DNA of 64,000 nt from Promicromonospora iranensis (GCF_028994805.1 NZ_JAJQQP010000003.1:157145-221144), one strand, 5' to 3'; numbered from the stretch's first letter, positions 15,976-24,852 are shown. Numbers and translations are program-made. The notes: a model not told the origin generated them from the sequence alone.

Positions 15976-17292
15976 ATGAACGATCTGCTGTATGTGAACG
16001 GCGGCACCCCGCTGAACGGGACCATCACCGTTCGAGGCGCAAAGAACTTCGTGTCGAAGTCCATGGTGGCTTCCCTGTTGGGAGAGACCCCCAGCGTGCT
16101 GCGGAACGTACCGCAGATCCGCGACGTCAAGGTCGTCTCGGGGCTCCTGGACCTGCACGGTGTGAACGTCAAGTACGACACCGACGCGGGCATCCTGGAC
16201 CTCGACCCGTCCAACGTGGAGTCGGCGCACGTGGCCGACATCGACGCCCACGCGGGCTCCAGCCGTATCCCGATCCTGTTCTGCGGGCCGCTGCTGCACC
16301 GTCTCGGCGAGGCATTCATCCCCGACCTGGGCGGTTGCCGCATCGGCGACCGGCCGATCAACTACCACCTCGACATCCTGCGCCAGTTCGGCGCCGTCGT
16401 GGACAAGCGACCCAACGGCATCCACCTGCGCGCGCCGCGTCGCCTGCAGGGCACCAAGATCTCGCTGCCCTACCCGTCGGTCGGTGCCACGGAGCAGACC
16501 CTGCTCACGGCCGTCCGCGCGGACGGCATCACCGAGCTGTCGGGCGCGGCCATCGAGCCCGAGATCATGGACCTCATCGCCGTGCTGCAGAAGATGGGCG
16601 CCATCATCTCGGTCGACACCGACCGGGTGATCCGGATCGAGGGCGTCGACCGCCTCGACGGCTACAGCCACACCGCGCTCAACGACCGCATCGAGACCGC
16701 GTCCTGGGCCTCCGCGGCCCTGGCCACGGGCGGCGACATCACCGTCAAGGGCGCGACGCAGCCCGAGATGATGACGTTCCTCAACACCTTCCGGAAGGTC
16801 GGCGGCCGGTTCGACGTGCAGGACGACGGCATCCGCTTCTGGCACGCCGGCGGCGACCTGAAGTCCATCGTGCTCGAGACCGACGTGCACCCGGGCTTCA
16901 TGACCGACTGGCAGCAGCCGCTCGTCGTCGCGCTCACGCAGGCCACCGGCCTGTCGATCGTGCACGAGACGGTGTACGAGAACCGGTTCGGCTTCACCGA
17001 CGCCCTGCGCAAGATGGGCGCCACCATCCAGGTCTACAAGGAGTGCCTGGGCGGTCGCGACTGCCGGTTCGGCCAGCGCAACTTCCACCACTCCGCCGTC
17101 GTCTCCGGCCCGACGCCGCTCACCGCGGCCGACATCGAGGTGCCCGACCTGCGTGGCGGGTTCAGCCACCTCATCGCGGCCCTGGCCGCCAAGGGCCAGT
17201 CCACGGTGCGCGGCATCGGTCTGATCGACCGCGGCTACGAGAACTTCCAGGAGAAGCTGGAAGCCCTCGGCGCCGACGTAGCCCGCGGCTGA
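15976..17292 (+). CDS. murA: UDP-N-acetylglucosamine 1-carboxyvinyltransferase
   Basis: A 438-residue EPT-family enzyme that transfers enolpyruvate from PEP to UDP-GlcNAc, the first committed step of peptidoglycan synthesis in the cytoplasm. Visible features are GTITVRGAKNFVSKSMVASL at residues 13-32 (the conserved Lys and Asn of the PEP site), the active loop LGGCRIGDRP near residue 117 carrying the catalytic Cys, and ATGGDITVKGATQPEM in the second domain. Retention of Cys, rather than Asp as in mycobacteria, predicts fosfomycin sensitivity. The ATG at 15976 begins the family-like sequence. A hairpin separates it from plsC. Confidence 0.92.
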   Translation: MNDLLYVNGGTPLNGTITVRGAKNFVSKSMVASLLGETPSVLRNVPQIRDVKVVSGLLDLHGVNVKYDTDAGILDLDPSNVESAHVADIDAHAGSSRIPILFCGPLLHRLGEAFIPDLGGCRIGDRPINYHLDILRQFGAVVDKRPNGIHLRAPRRLQGTKISLPYPSVGATEQTLLTAVRADGITELSGAAIEPEIMDLIAVLQKMGAIISVDTDRVIRIEGVDRLDGYSHTALNDRIETASWASAALATGGDITVKGATQPEMMTFLNTFRKVGGRFDVQDDGIRFWHAGGDLKSIVLETDVHPGFMTDWQQPLVVALTQATGLSIVHETVYENRFGFTDALRKMGATIQVYKECLGGRDCRFGQRNFHHSAVVSGPTPLTAADIEVPDLRGGFSHLIAALAAKGQSTVRGIGLIDRGYENFQEKLEALGADVARG

Positions 17293-17303
17293 CCCACCCC
17301 CTC

Positions 17304-17341
17304 CGCCGAGGTAGTCACGTGGCCGGACGACTACCTCGGCG
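17304..17341. terminator. Hairpin between murA and plsC
   Basis: CGCCGAGGTAGTC (17304-17316) pairs perfectly with GACTACCTCGGCG (17329-17341) around a 12-nt loop. Flanking CCCACCC and GGTGGG tracts can extend the stem. It lies directly after the murA stop and just before the plsC promoter. Confidence 0.6.
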
Positions 17342-17391
17342 AGCGGGTGGGTGGGCGGGGTCGGGGGCGGACGCGAGTATTGTTCTGGACC

Positions 17392-18147
17392 GTGTCCATC
17401 CCACGCCCTGAGTCACGCATGTATCGCTTCATCGCGTTCATCGTGCGGAACCTCATGTTCGCGCTGTGCAAGTACGAGTGGAAGGGCGGGGAGAACTTCC
17501 CGGTCAAGGGCGGGTTCATCGCCGCGGCCAACCACGTCACCGAGCTCGACGCGCTGACGCTGGCGCACTACCTCTTCGACAACGGCCGGGAGCCGCGCAT
17601 CCTGGCCAAGCGCAGTCTGTTCACCTCGCCGTTGACCGGCTGGGCCCTGCGGGGCACCAACATGATCCCGGTCGAGCGCGAGTCGGCCAAGGCCACGGAG
17701 TCGCTCCAGGCGGCCGCGCGGCAGCTCGGCGACGGCGCCTGCGTGGCGATCCTGCCGGAGGGCACGCTGACGCGAGACCCCGACTACTGGCCCATGGCGG
17801 GCAAGACGGGCGTCGCCCGCATCGCCCTGACCACGCGCCTGCCGGTGCTGCCGGTGGCGCAGTGGGGTGTCACCGAGATCCTGCCCCGGTACGGTCGCGT
17901 GCTGAAGCCGTTCCCGCGCAAGACGGTGACCATCCGGACGGGCCCGCCCGTCGACCTGAGCGACCTGTACGACCGCCCCCAGGACACCGCCACGCTGCGT
18001 GAGGCCACGAGCCGCATCATGGACGCCATCACCGTCGAGCTGGAGCAGATCCGCGGCGAGGTGGCCCCCCAGCCCCGGTTCGACCTGCGCAAGCACCCCG
18101 AGTACGAGGCAAAGATGACGACCTACCCCCCGGTGGAGCGCCCGTGA
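17392..18147 (+). CDS. plsC: 1-acyl-sn-glycerol-3-phosphate acyltransferase family protein
   Basis: A 251-residue PlsC-family acyltransferase that adds the second acyl chain to lysophosphatidic acid at the membrane. The catalytic HX4D box is NHVTELD (about residue 47), the substrate motif FTSPLTGWALRGTNMIPVER follows, and LPEGTLTRDPDYWP is the third motif. A hydrophobic N-terminal stretch (FIAFIVRNLMFAL) associates with the membrane. The GTG at 17392 is chosen because TATTGT (17378-17383) lies 8 nt before it, suggesting a leaderless mRNA. The end overlaps gpsA (GTGA), so the two phospholipid genes are co-translated. Confidence 0.88.
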   Translation: MSIPRPESRMYRFIAFIVRNLMFALCKYEWKGGENFPVKGGFIAAANHVTELDALTLAHYLFDNGREPRILAKRSLFTSPLTGWALRGTNMIPVERESAKATESLQAAARQLGDGACVAILPEGTLTRDPDYWPMAGKTGVARIALTTRLPVLPVAQWGVTEILPRYGRVLKPFPRKTVTIRTGPPVDLSDLYDRPQDTATLREATSRIMDAITVELEQIRGEVAPQPRFDLRKHPEYEAKMTTYPPVERP

Positions 18148-19184
18148 GCGCCCCGACCCCCGCCCAGCCCGCCCAGCCTGCCCAGACCAAGGTCGCCGTG
18201 CTCGGCGCCGGATCGATGGGCACCACGTTCGCGATGGTCCTGGCCGACGCCGGGTGCGACGTCACCCTGTGGGGCCGCGACGCCGCGGTGCTCGACGCGG
18301 TCGACCGGACGCACCACAACGAGAAGTACCTGCCGGGTGTGCAGCTGCCCGCCATGCACGGCACCACCGACGCCGCCGTCGCGCTCAAGGGTGCGTCGAT
18401 CGTGGTGGTGTCGGTGCCGTCCCAGGTTGCCCGCGCCACCTTGGAGTCGATGAAGGACCTGGTTGAGCCGGACGCCGTCGTCGTCTCCCTGATGAAGGGG
18501 GTCGAGCTCGGCACGGACAAGCGCATGAGCCAGGTCATGGCCGAGGTGCTGGACCTGCCGGACGAGCGGGTCGCCGTCGTCTCCGGGCCGAACCTGGCGC
18601 CCGAGATCGCGGAGCGGCAGCCGACGGCGACCGTGGTCGCCTCGCGCAGCGAGGCCACGGCGCAGCTCGTCGCCGCCGCCTGCGCGACCGGCTACTTCCG
18701 CCCGTACACGAACACCGACGTGGTCGGTGTCGAGCTGTGCGGCGCGGTGAAGAACATCATCGCCCTGGCGGCCGGCATGGCCCAGGGCCGCGGGTTCGGC
18801 TGGAACACGCTGGCCACGCTCATCACGCGCGGACTCGTGGAGATCACGCGCCTCGGCCTCGCGCTGGGAGCGGACGCCGCCACGTTCTCCGGGCTGGCCG
18901 GCATGGGCGACCTGACGGCGACCTGCGCGTCGCCGCTCTCGCGCAACCACCGGCTCGGCAAGCACGTGGGCGAGGGGCTCACGCTCGAGGAGGCCATCGC
19001 GGCGACGGGCGGCACGGCCGAGGGCGTGAAGTCCTCGCAGTCGGTGCTGGAGCTGGCGCGGGCGCACGACGTCGAAATGCCGATCACTGCCGGCGTGGTC
19101 GACGTGCTGGCCGGCAAGGTCGCGCTGACGGAGCTCGCGGCGGCCCTGCTCGCACGGCCGCAGAAGTCCGAGGTCGCGGGCTGA
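18144..19184 (+). CDS. gpsA: NAD(P)H-dependent glycerol-3-phosphate dehydrogenase
   Basis: A 346-residue enzyme reducing dihydroxyacetone phosphate to sn-glycerol-3-phosphate, the backbone for phospholipid synthesis. The dinucleotide-binding GAGSMGTTFAMVLADAG is near residues 20-36. VVSLMKGVELGT and VSGPNLAPEIAERQP are family motifs, and ELCGAVKNIIALAAGMAQG carries the catalytic Lys. FSGLAGMGDLTATCASPLSR lies in the substrate domain. It overlaps plsC by 4 bp and ends at a hairpin shared with the convergent lipoprotein gene. In many relatives ddl follows directly; here about 10.5 kb of other genes intervene. Confidence 0.93.
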   Translation: MSAPTPAQPAQPAQTKVAVLGAGSMGTTFAMVLADAGCDVTLWGRDAAVLDAVDRTHHNEKYLPGVQLPAMHGTTDAAVALKGASIVVVSVPSQVARATLESMKDLVEPDAVVVSLMKGVELGTDKRMSQVMAEVLDLPDERVAVVSGPNLAPEIAERQPTATVVASRSEATAQLVAAACATGYFRPYTNTDVVGVELCGAVKNIIALAAGMAQGRGFGWNTLATLITRGLVEITRLGLALGADAATFSGLAGMGDLTATCASPLSRNHRLGKHVGEGLTLEEAIAATGGTAEGVKSSQSVLELARAHDVEMPITAGVVDVLAGKVALTELAAALLARPQKSEVAG

Positions 19185-19191
19185 GAGCGGC

Positions 19192-19226
19192 GCACTGACC
19201 GCTCGGCGCAGCCGGGCGGTCAGTGC
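19192..19226. terminator. Hairpin between convergent gpsA and lipoprotein gene
   Basis: GCACTGACCGC (19192-19202) pairs perfectly with GCGGTCAGTGC (19216-19226) around a 13-nt loop. The right arm covers the lipoprotein stop codon. Probably a bidirectional terminator. Confidence 0.6.
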
Positions 19227-19927
19227 TGGACGTCGACCACGACGCGCGTCGGGTTCTCCAGGAGGAACACCCGGAACGGGCGCTCGCCCTCGTCCACGCC
19301 GAGGAACGCGGTCGTGTACCCCTCGAACCAGTAGCGGTACACGATCTCGTCCACCGCGTCCGTGCCCTCCGGCTCGGTGCGCTCGCCCGTGTACCCCTCG
19401 ACGCCGCTGTCCGTCGGGATGGCGGTGCCCGACAGGGAGACCCGCAGGATCGCGTCGCCGTCGACCTCGACGGCGTGCCCGGAGCCGTCGTCGGTGGCCT
19501 GGTCCACGTACTCGACCCGCCAGCCGGGCCGGCCGCTGCCCTTGCCGTCGAGGTCGAAGACGACCCGGTCGTAGCGGTCGTGCCCCGCCACGCGGACGTC
19601 CGTGACGGACAGGAAGGTCTCGCCCTCACCCGTCGGCTCCGCGGTGTCGGGCTTCGTGTTCGTGGGGAACGGCGGCCCCTCGTCGCTCTCCGTCGCCGAG
19701 GGGACGGGCGCCGGCGTCTCGTCGTCCGTCCCGGGGGCTTCGGTGGCCGACCCCTCGGTGGGGGACGGCGAGGCGTCGGTGGTCTCCGACGCGGTCGACG
19801 TGGGGCTCGATCCGGTGGGGTCCTGCTCGTCCGGGGTCTGCTCGTCGGTGCAACCGGCCAGCAACAGCGACACGGCTGCTGCCACGGTGGCGGCTGTCCA
19901 GGTCGTGTGATGTCTGGCTCGTCGCAT
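19220..19927 (-). CDS. AMIN-like domain lipoprotein
   Basis: A 235-residue lipoprotein. Its signal peptide ends with the lipobox LLAGC (about residue 26). An acidic Thr/Ser/Pro-rich linker of about 75 residues follows, then a beta-rich C-terminal domain with VTDVRVAGHDRYDRVVFDLD, GWRVEYVDQA and RPFRVFLLENPTRVVVDVQH. This matches the AMIN-like domain found in actinobacterial lipoproteins, related to domains that position cell-wall hydrolases. The protein should sit on the outer membrane face, within or under the wall. The ATG at 19927 is supported by TACGCT 6 nt upstream. Confidence 0.8.
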   Translation of the reverse strand: MRRARHHTTWTAATVAAAVSLLLAGCTDEQTPDEQDPTGSSPTSTASETTDASPSPTEGSATEAPGTDDETPAPVPSATESDEGPPFPTNTKPDTAEPTGEGETFLSVTDVRVAGHDRYDRVVFDLDGKGSGRPGWRVEYVDQATDDGSGHAVEVDGDAILRVSLSGTAIPTDSGVEGYTGERTEPEGTDAVDEIVYRYWFEGYTTAFLGVDEGERPFRVFLLENPTRVVVDVQH

Positions 19928-19983
19928 ACGCCGAGCGTAGGGCCTGTTCAACGGAGTCGCCGGTCACGGATCGGCGTCCATTC

Positions 19984-21006
19984 CTACGCCACGCGGTGGA
20001 ACGTCCTGCGGTACGCGGTGGGCGTCACGCCGAGCGCCGACTGCACGTGGGCCCGCAGGGACTGCGCGGTGCCGAAGCCGCACTTCTGCGCGATCTGGTC
20101 CATCGGCAGGTCGGTGGACTCCAGCAGGGTCCTGGCGTGCTCGACCCGCTGCCGGGTGAGCCACGTCCCGGGGCTCTCGCCGGTCTCGTCGCGGAACCGT
20201 CGCGTGAACGTCCGCACCGACATCGCCGCGTGCCGGGCCATCGCGACCAGCGTCAGCGGCTCCGCGAGCCGCTCCGCCGCCCAGGCCCGGGTCGCCGCCG
20301 TGCCCGGCCCGTCCCGCTCGGGCACGTACCGCTCCACGTACTGTGCCTGCCCGCCCTCGCGGTGCGGCGGTACCACCGTGCGCCGGGCGACGTCCTGCGC
20401 GATCGCCGCGCCGTGGTCGCGCCGGACGAGGTGCAGGCACAGGTCGATCCCGGAGGCGACGCCGGCGGAGGTGAGCACGTCGCCGTCGTCGGTGAACAGG
20501 ACCTCGGGATGCAGGTGGACCCGCGGGAAGAGCCGCCGGAAGTGGTCGGTCGTCGCCCAGTGCGTGGTGGCCGGCCGGCCGTCGAGCAGGCCCGCGGCGG
20601 CCAGGGCGAACGCCCCGGTGCAGATCGACACGATCCGTGCCCCCGGCCGGATCCGCCGGAACGCCTCCGCCAGCTCGGGCGTGAGCCTGCCCTCCTCGTA
20701 CACGGGGCCGTACTCGTGCGACGCCGGGACCACCACCGTGTCGGCGTCCTCCACGGCCTCCGGGCCGTGCGCGACGTGGACCGCGACGTCGGAGTCCGAC
20801 GGCACCAGCCCCGGGCCGCCGGGCGTGCAGGTCACCACCTCGTACAGGGGCCGGAGCGCGGCGTCGCGCGCCGTGCCGAAGATCCGGTGCGGGATGCCCA
20901 GCTCGAACGGGATGAAGCCGGGCCGGATCAGCACGGCGACGCGGTGCGGCGGGGACCCGCGGTCCGAGGCCGCGGCCTGCGGGACCGCGGGTGATGACGA
21001 CGTCAT
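19984..21006 (-). CDS. GlxA family transcriptional regulator (DJ-1/PfpI + AraC HTH)
   Basis: A 340-residue regulator. The N-terminal DJ-1/PfpI-like domain (about residues 20-190) includes VAVLIRPGFIPFELGIPHRI and ARIVSICTGAFALAAAGLLD, where the nucleophile-elbow Cys is kept. The C-terminal AraC-type helix-turn-helix (about 235-330) has PLTLVAMARHAAMSVRTFTR and DQIAQKCGFGTAQSLRAHVQ. GlxA-type regulators commonly control uptake or breakdown of small nitrogen compounds. The divergent MFS-PLP enzyme genes are a likely target. The start is ATG at 21006 or 21018. Confidence 0.85.
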   Translation of the reverse strand: MTSSSPAVPQAAASDRGSPPHRVAVLIRPGFIPFELGIPHRIFGTARDAALRPLYEVVTCTPGGPGLVPSDSDVAVHVAHGPEAVEDADTVVVPASHEYGPVYEEGRLTPELAEAFRRIRPGARIVSICTGAFALAAAGLLDGRPATTHWATTDHFRRLFPRVHLHPEVLFTDDGDVLTSAGVASGIDLCLHLVRRDHGAAIAQDVARRTVVPPHREGGQAQYVERYVPERDGPGTAATRAWAAERLAEPLTLVAMARHAAMSVRTFTRRFRDETGESPGTWLTRQRVEHARTLLESTDLPMDQIAQKCGFGTAQSLRAHVQSALGVTPTAYRRTFHRVA

Positions 21007-21090
21007 GGGCTCGATCATATGGCCCGAATCCAGCGTTGTGTGTCTCTCCGGCCACTGGTTGCGGCCTCGTCCGCGCACGATGCTGAGGTC

Positions 21091-22404
21091 GTGACCCAGA
21101 CAGACCTCCCGGTGCCTGCCGGCCAGACCACACCGCAGAGCCCGCCGATCCGCCCCACCCCGCGCATCCACCCGGCGTGGTGGGTGGCCCTGGTCAGCTT
21201 CGTGACCGTCATGTCCGCCGCCGCGTTCACGGCGGTGCCCGGCCTGTTCGTGGACCCGCTGAACACGGAGCTCGGCTGGTCGCGTGCGACCATCGGCTTC
21301 GCCGTCGGCCTGCAGTCCGTGCTGTACGGGCTGACGGCCCCGTTCGCCGCCGCCCTCATGGACCGGTTCGGCATGCGCCCCGTGGTCACCACGGCGCTGG
21401 TCGTCATCACGGGCGGCGCCCTCTCGACGGTGTGGATGTCAGAGCCGTGGCAGTTCGTGCTCGGCTGGGGACTTCTGGTCGGCGTGGGCAGCGGCAGCAT
21501 GGCCCTCGCGTTCACCGCCACCGTGACCGGGCGCTGGTTCGTCGCCCGGCGCGGCCTGGTCAGCGGCGTGCTGACGGCGGCGACGGCGTCGGGCCAGCTC
21601 GTGTTCCTGCCGCTGCTCGCGTGGATCGTCGAGAACCAGGGGTGGCGCCCGGCGTCGGTCACCGTGGCCATCGCGGCGCTCGCGGCCGTGCCGCTCGTCC
21701 TCTTCCTGCTGCGCGACCACCCCGCCGACCTGGGCCTGGCGCCCTACGGCGGCGTGTACGCACCCAAGCCGCCGCCCGCCCGCGGCGCGGCGAAGCGCGC
21801 CGTCACCGCGCTGCTCGACGCCGCCCGCACCGGCCCGTTCTGGCTCCTGGCCGGCGCGTTCGCGATCTGCGGCGCGACGACGAACGGGCTGGTCCGGACC
21901 CACTTCGTGCCGGGCGCGCACGACCACGGCATGCCCATCACCGTCGCCGCGACCCTGCTCGCGGTCATCGGGGTGGTCGACGTGATCGGCACCATCGGCT
22001 CCGGCTGGCTGACCGACCGCTACTCCCCGCGCGTCCTGCTGGGCGTCTACTACACGCTGCGCGGTGTCGCGCTGCTGTTCCTGCCGTCGCTGATGGCACC
22101 CCAGGTGGAGCTGCCCATGGTGTTCTTCATCGTGTTCTACGGGCTGGACTGGGTGGCGACCGTGCCGCCCACGCTCGCCCTGTGCCGCGAGTTCTACGGT
22201 GACGACACCCCCATCGTGTTCGGCTGGGTGCTCGCCTCGCACCAGATCGGCGCCGGCGTCGTGGCGTTCGCGGGTGGCCTGGTGCGCGACGTCACAGGCT
22301 CCTACGACCTCGTCTGGTACGGGGCGGGAGCCCTGTGCGCCGGTGCCGCGCTCATGTCGCTGGTGATCCGGCGGAACCGCCGGAGCGTATCCTCCCGCTC
22401 ATGA
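21091..22404 (+). CDS. MFS transporter, monocarboxylate/OFA-like
   Basis: A 437-residue, 12-helix major facilitator. After a Pro-rich cytoplasmic start come WWVALVSFVTVMSAAAFTAV (helix 1), LGWSRATIGFAVGLQSVLYG, the loop FAAALMDRFGMRPVV, and a second half beginning GPFWLLAGAFAICGATTNGL. The W.R...G.A.G pattern near helix 1-2 is typical of the oxalate-formate/monocarboxylate branch. Substrate is unknown. The stop overlaps the ATG of the following PLP-enzyme gene, so transport and metabolism of one compound are probably linked. GTG at 21091 is chosen as the last start before family-like sequence. Confidence 0.8.
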   Translation: MTQTDLPVPAGQTTPQSPPIRPTPRIHPAWWVALVSFVTVMSAAAFTAVPGLFVDPLNTELGWSRATIGFAVGLQSVLYGLTAPFAAALMDRFGMRPVVTTALVVITGGALSTVWMSEPWQFVLGWGLLVGVGSGSMALAFTATVTGRWFVARRGLVSGVLTAATASGQLVFLPLLAWIVENQGWRPASVTVAIAALAAVPLVLFLLRDHPADLGLAPYGGVYAPKPPPARGAAKRAVTALLDAARTGPFWLLAGAFAICGATTNGLVRTHFVPGAHDHGMPITVAATLLAVIGVVDVIGTIGSGWLTDRYSPRVLLGVYYTLRGVALLFLPSLMAPQVELPMVFFIVFYGLDWVATVPPTLALCREFYGDDTPIVFGWVLASHQIGAGVVAFAGGLVRDVTGSYDLVWYGAGALCAGAALMSLVIRRNRRSVSSRS

Positions 22405-23582
22405 GCACCACCCCGAACGCCGCCGGCCTCGCACCGGCCACCCTCGCCGTCGCCGCCGGCCGCCCCGCCCGTGTCCAGGGCGGGCACATCAACCCGCCGA
22501 TCCCGCTCAGCAGCACCTTCGTGTCGCAGGGCGTCGTCACCCCGGACGAGCTGTCGTACGCGCGCGGCGACACCGACGCCTGGCACCCGTTCGAGCAGGC
22601 GCTCGCCGCCCTCGAGTGCCGGGGCGGGTCGGCGGACGGCGAGGCCGCGGGCCAGGCGATCGTCTTCGGCTCGGGGATGGCGGCCATCGCCGCCGTCTTC
22701 TCCCTGCTGCCCGACGGCGGCACGCTCGTGCTGCCGCAGCACGCCTACCAGGCGGGCATGGTGCTCGCCCACGAGGTCTCGGCCCGGCACGGCGTGACCC
22801 TGCGCCACGTCGACATCGCCGACACGGACGCCGTCGTGGCGGCCCTCGACGGCGCCGACCTGCTGCTCGTCGAGTCGCCCACGAATCCCATGCTGGAGGT
22901 CGCGGACCTGCCCGCCGTCCTCGGCGCGGCCCGGGCCCGGGGCGTGCGCTCGGTGGTGGACAACACGTTCGCGACGCCGCTGGGGCAGCAGCCGCTGCTG
23001 CACGGCGCCGACATCGTGCTGCACTCGGTGACCAAGTACCTGGCGGGGCACTCCGACGTCGTGCTCGGTGCGCTCGTGACGCGGGACGCCGAGCTTGCCA
23101 CGACGCTGCGCGGACACCGCACGCTGCACGGCGCCATCGCCGGACCGTTCGAGGTGTGGCTCGCCCTGCGCGGCCTGCGCACCCTGGCGCTGCGCTTCGA
23201 GCGCGCGCAGGTGAACGCCGCCGAGCTGGTGCGGCGCCTCGCCGACCACCCCGAGGTCGCCGAGGTGCGGCACCCCTCGCTGCCCGGCGACCCCGGCCAC
23301 GAGCGGGCGAAGGCGCAGATGAACGGCTTCGGCGCGATCATCGGCGTCCGGCCCCGCGAGCGGGCCGGGGTGGGTCCGGTCGAGCGGGCGGACGCCGTCG
23401 TGGACGCCGTGCGCCTCTGGCTCCCCGCGACGTCGCTCGGCGGGGTGGAGTCGATGATGGAGCGCCGCCGCCGCTGGGGCACCGAGGCGCAGACCGTCCC
23501 CGAGGACCTGCTGCGGCTGTCGGTGGGCATCGAGGACATCGAGGACCTCTGGGCGGACCTGGACCAGTCCCTCCGCGCCTAA
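22401..23582 (+). CDS. Cys/Met metabolism PLP-dependent enzyme (cystathionine gamma-synthase-like)
   Basis: A 393-residue enzyme of the trans-sulfuration PLP family. Features are INPPIPLSSTFVSQG, the phosphate-binding FGSGMAAIAAVFSLLPDGG (about residue 91), VESPTNPMLEVADLPAVLGA, the cofactor Asp in VVDNTFATPL, and the Schiff-base Lys in LHSVTKYLAGHSDVV (about 214). LGGVESMMERR near the end is the usual substrate-site motif. Members perform gamma- or beta-elimination/replacement on sulfur amino acids; which one is not certain. It is translationally coupled to the MFS gene (ATGA). TATCCT 7 nt before the ATG may also drive a separate leaderless transcript. Confidence 0.85.
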   Translation: MSTTPNAAGLAPATLAVAAGRPARVQGGHINPPIPLSSTFVSQGVVTPDELSYARGDTDAWHPFEQALAALECRGGSADGEAAGQAIVFGSGMAAIAAVFSLLPDGGTLVLPQHAYQAGMVLAHEVSARHGVTLRHVDIADTDAVVAALDGADLLLVESPTNPMLEVADLPAVLGAARARGVRSVVDNTFATPLGQQPLLHGADIVLHSVTKYLAGHSDVVLGALVTRDAELATTLRGHRTLHGAIAGPFEVWLALRGLRTLALRFERAQVNAAELVRRLADHPEVAEVRHPSLPGDPGHERAKAQMNGFGAIIGVRPRERAGVGPVERADAVVDAVRLWLPATSLGGVESMMERRRRWGTEAQTVPEDLLRLSVGIEDIEDLWADLDQSLRA

Positions 23583-23599
23583 CCCCCGTCGCCCTGGGT

Positions 23600-23661
23600 G
23601 GTCGGCAGAACGTCAGGTGATCGGTAGTCCGAGCTGCCGACTACCTGACGTTCTGCCGACC
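23600..23661. repeat. 62-bp palindromic repeat, copy 1 (intergenic)
   Basis: The outer arms begin GGTCGGCAGAACGTCAGG and end in its complement; the right arm adds CGACTAC pairing with an inner GTAGTC. It aligns without gaps to the elements at 50053-50114 (minus strand) and 62904-62965. It lies between two convergent genes and probably works as a terminator. In the orientation shared by all copies it is flanked by T before and GC after. Confidence 0.8.
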
Positions 23662-23680
23662 GCCTGACGTTCTGCCGACC
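23661..23680. repeat. Partial tandem duplicate of the palindrome right arm
   Basis: CGCCTGACGTTCTGCCGACC repeats the right arm of the preceding palindrome and runs into the first base of the acyl-CoA dehydrogenase stop codon. It looks like a slipped or second, truncated copy. Confidence 0.7.
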
Positions 23681-24852
23681 TACTCCAGGGGGCCCAGGAG
23701 GGACTGGGCCACCGTGGCGTGGGCGGAGTCGTCGCTGGACGGGTGGAAGATCCCCGCGAGCACGTCGCGGTAGAGGCGGCCCAGCTCGGACCCGTTGAAG
23801 TAGGTGGAGCCGCCGGACACCCGCACCGCCTGGTCCACGACCTCCCGCGCGGCCTCGGTGACGCGCACCTTCAGGCCGGCGGTCGCCCGGAACCAGCCGG
23901 CGCCCCGGTCCAGCGTGCTGTCCGACGCCGAGGCGTCGAGGTCGCGGGTGATCCCGTCGATCTGGAGCCAGACGCTGTCCTGCGTCAGTGCCATGTCGGC
24001 GATACGACGGCGGACGTCGGGGTCCTGCGCGTACGTCTTACCGGTCTTCATCGAGGTGCGCCGTTCCGCCGCCTCGACGGCGAGCTCCAGCGCCCGGTCC
24101 GCGATCCCCGCGTAGACCGACGCGAGCAGCACCTCGAACGACGTGAAGATGCCCAGCACGTACGGGTCCAGCGACGGCCCGGGCGGCAGGAGCCGCAGCA
24201 CCCGGTCGGCGGGGGCGTGGGCGCCGTCGAGCACGGTGGTGCGCGACTGGGAGGCGCGCATGCCGATCGTGTCCCAGTCGTCGAGGATCTCGAAGCCGCC
24301 ACCGTCGCGCGTGACGAAGGCGTGCACGAGTCGCGGCTCGCTGCCGCGGCGCCCGTTGCTGCCCGGGTCGAGGCCCAGCACGCCCAGCCGCGTCCAGGCG
24401 GGGGAGTTGGACGTGAAGATCTTGCGGCCGTGGAACGAGTAGCCCCCGGCGCCGTCGGGCCGCGCCTCCGTACGGGAGCCGAGCAGCACCAGGTCGTTGC
24501 CCGGCTCCGAGTAGCCGAAGCCGAACACCTCGCCCGCCGCGGCCTCCCGCAGCAGCCAGTCCAGCGACGAGTCGCCCCGGTCGTGCAGGTAGCGACCCAC
24601 GCCGACCCACACGTGGTGCATGTTCACGGCGAGCGCGGTCGCGGGCGCGTGTGCGGACAGCCGGGCCTGTTCGTGCGCCGTCTCGCGGAGCGTGCGGCCG
24701 CCGCCACCGAGCGCGGTGGGGACCATCGCTCCGAGGTAGCCGGCGGCCTGCAGGTCGGCCAGGTCCTCCGCGAAGTAGGCGTTGTCTCGGTCGTACTCGG
24801 CGGCGCGCTGGCGCAGGGTGGCGAGCAGCTCGTCGGACAGGAGGGGAGTCAC
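23680..24852 (-). CDS. Acyl-CoA dehydrogenase family protein
   Basis: A 390-residue flavoprotein of normal ACAD length. The N-terminal helical domain (LLATLRQRAAEYDRDNAYFA), the FAD/substrate motif FGFGYSEPGNDL (about residue 112), the middle beta domain with GRKIFTSNSPAWTRLGVLGL and the C-terminal helical domain with AVRVSGGSTYFNGSELGRLY are visible. It should oxidise an acyl-CoA (or a related substrate in class D members), passing electrons to ETF; the substrate is unknown. The start is GTG at 24852 with TAGCCT 6 nt upstream. The gene ends inside a duplicated palindrome arm. Confidence 0.85.
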   Translation of the reverse strand: MTPLLSDELLATLRQRAAEYDRDNAYFAEDLADLQAAGYLGAMVPTALGGGGRTLRETAHEQARLSAHAPATALAVNMHHVWVGVGRYLHDRGDSSLDWLLREAAAGEVFGFGYSEPGNDLVLLGSRTEARPDGAGGYSFHGRKIFTSNSPAWTRLGVLGLDPGSNGRRGSEPRLVHAFVTRDGGGFEILDDWDTIGMRASQSRTTVLDGAHAPADRVLRLLPPGPSLDPYVLGIFTSFEVLLASVYAGIADRALELAVEAAERRTSMKTGKTYAQDPDVRRRIADMALTQDSVWLQIDGITRDLDASASDSTLDRGAGWFRATAGLKVRVTEAAREVVDQAVRVSGGSTYFNGSELGRLYRDVLAGIFHPSSDDSAHATVAQSLLGPLE

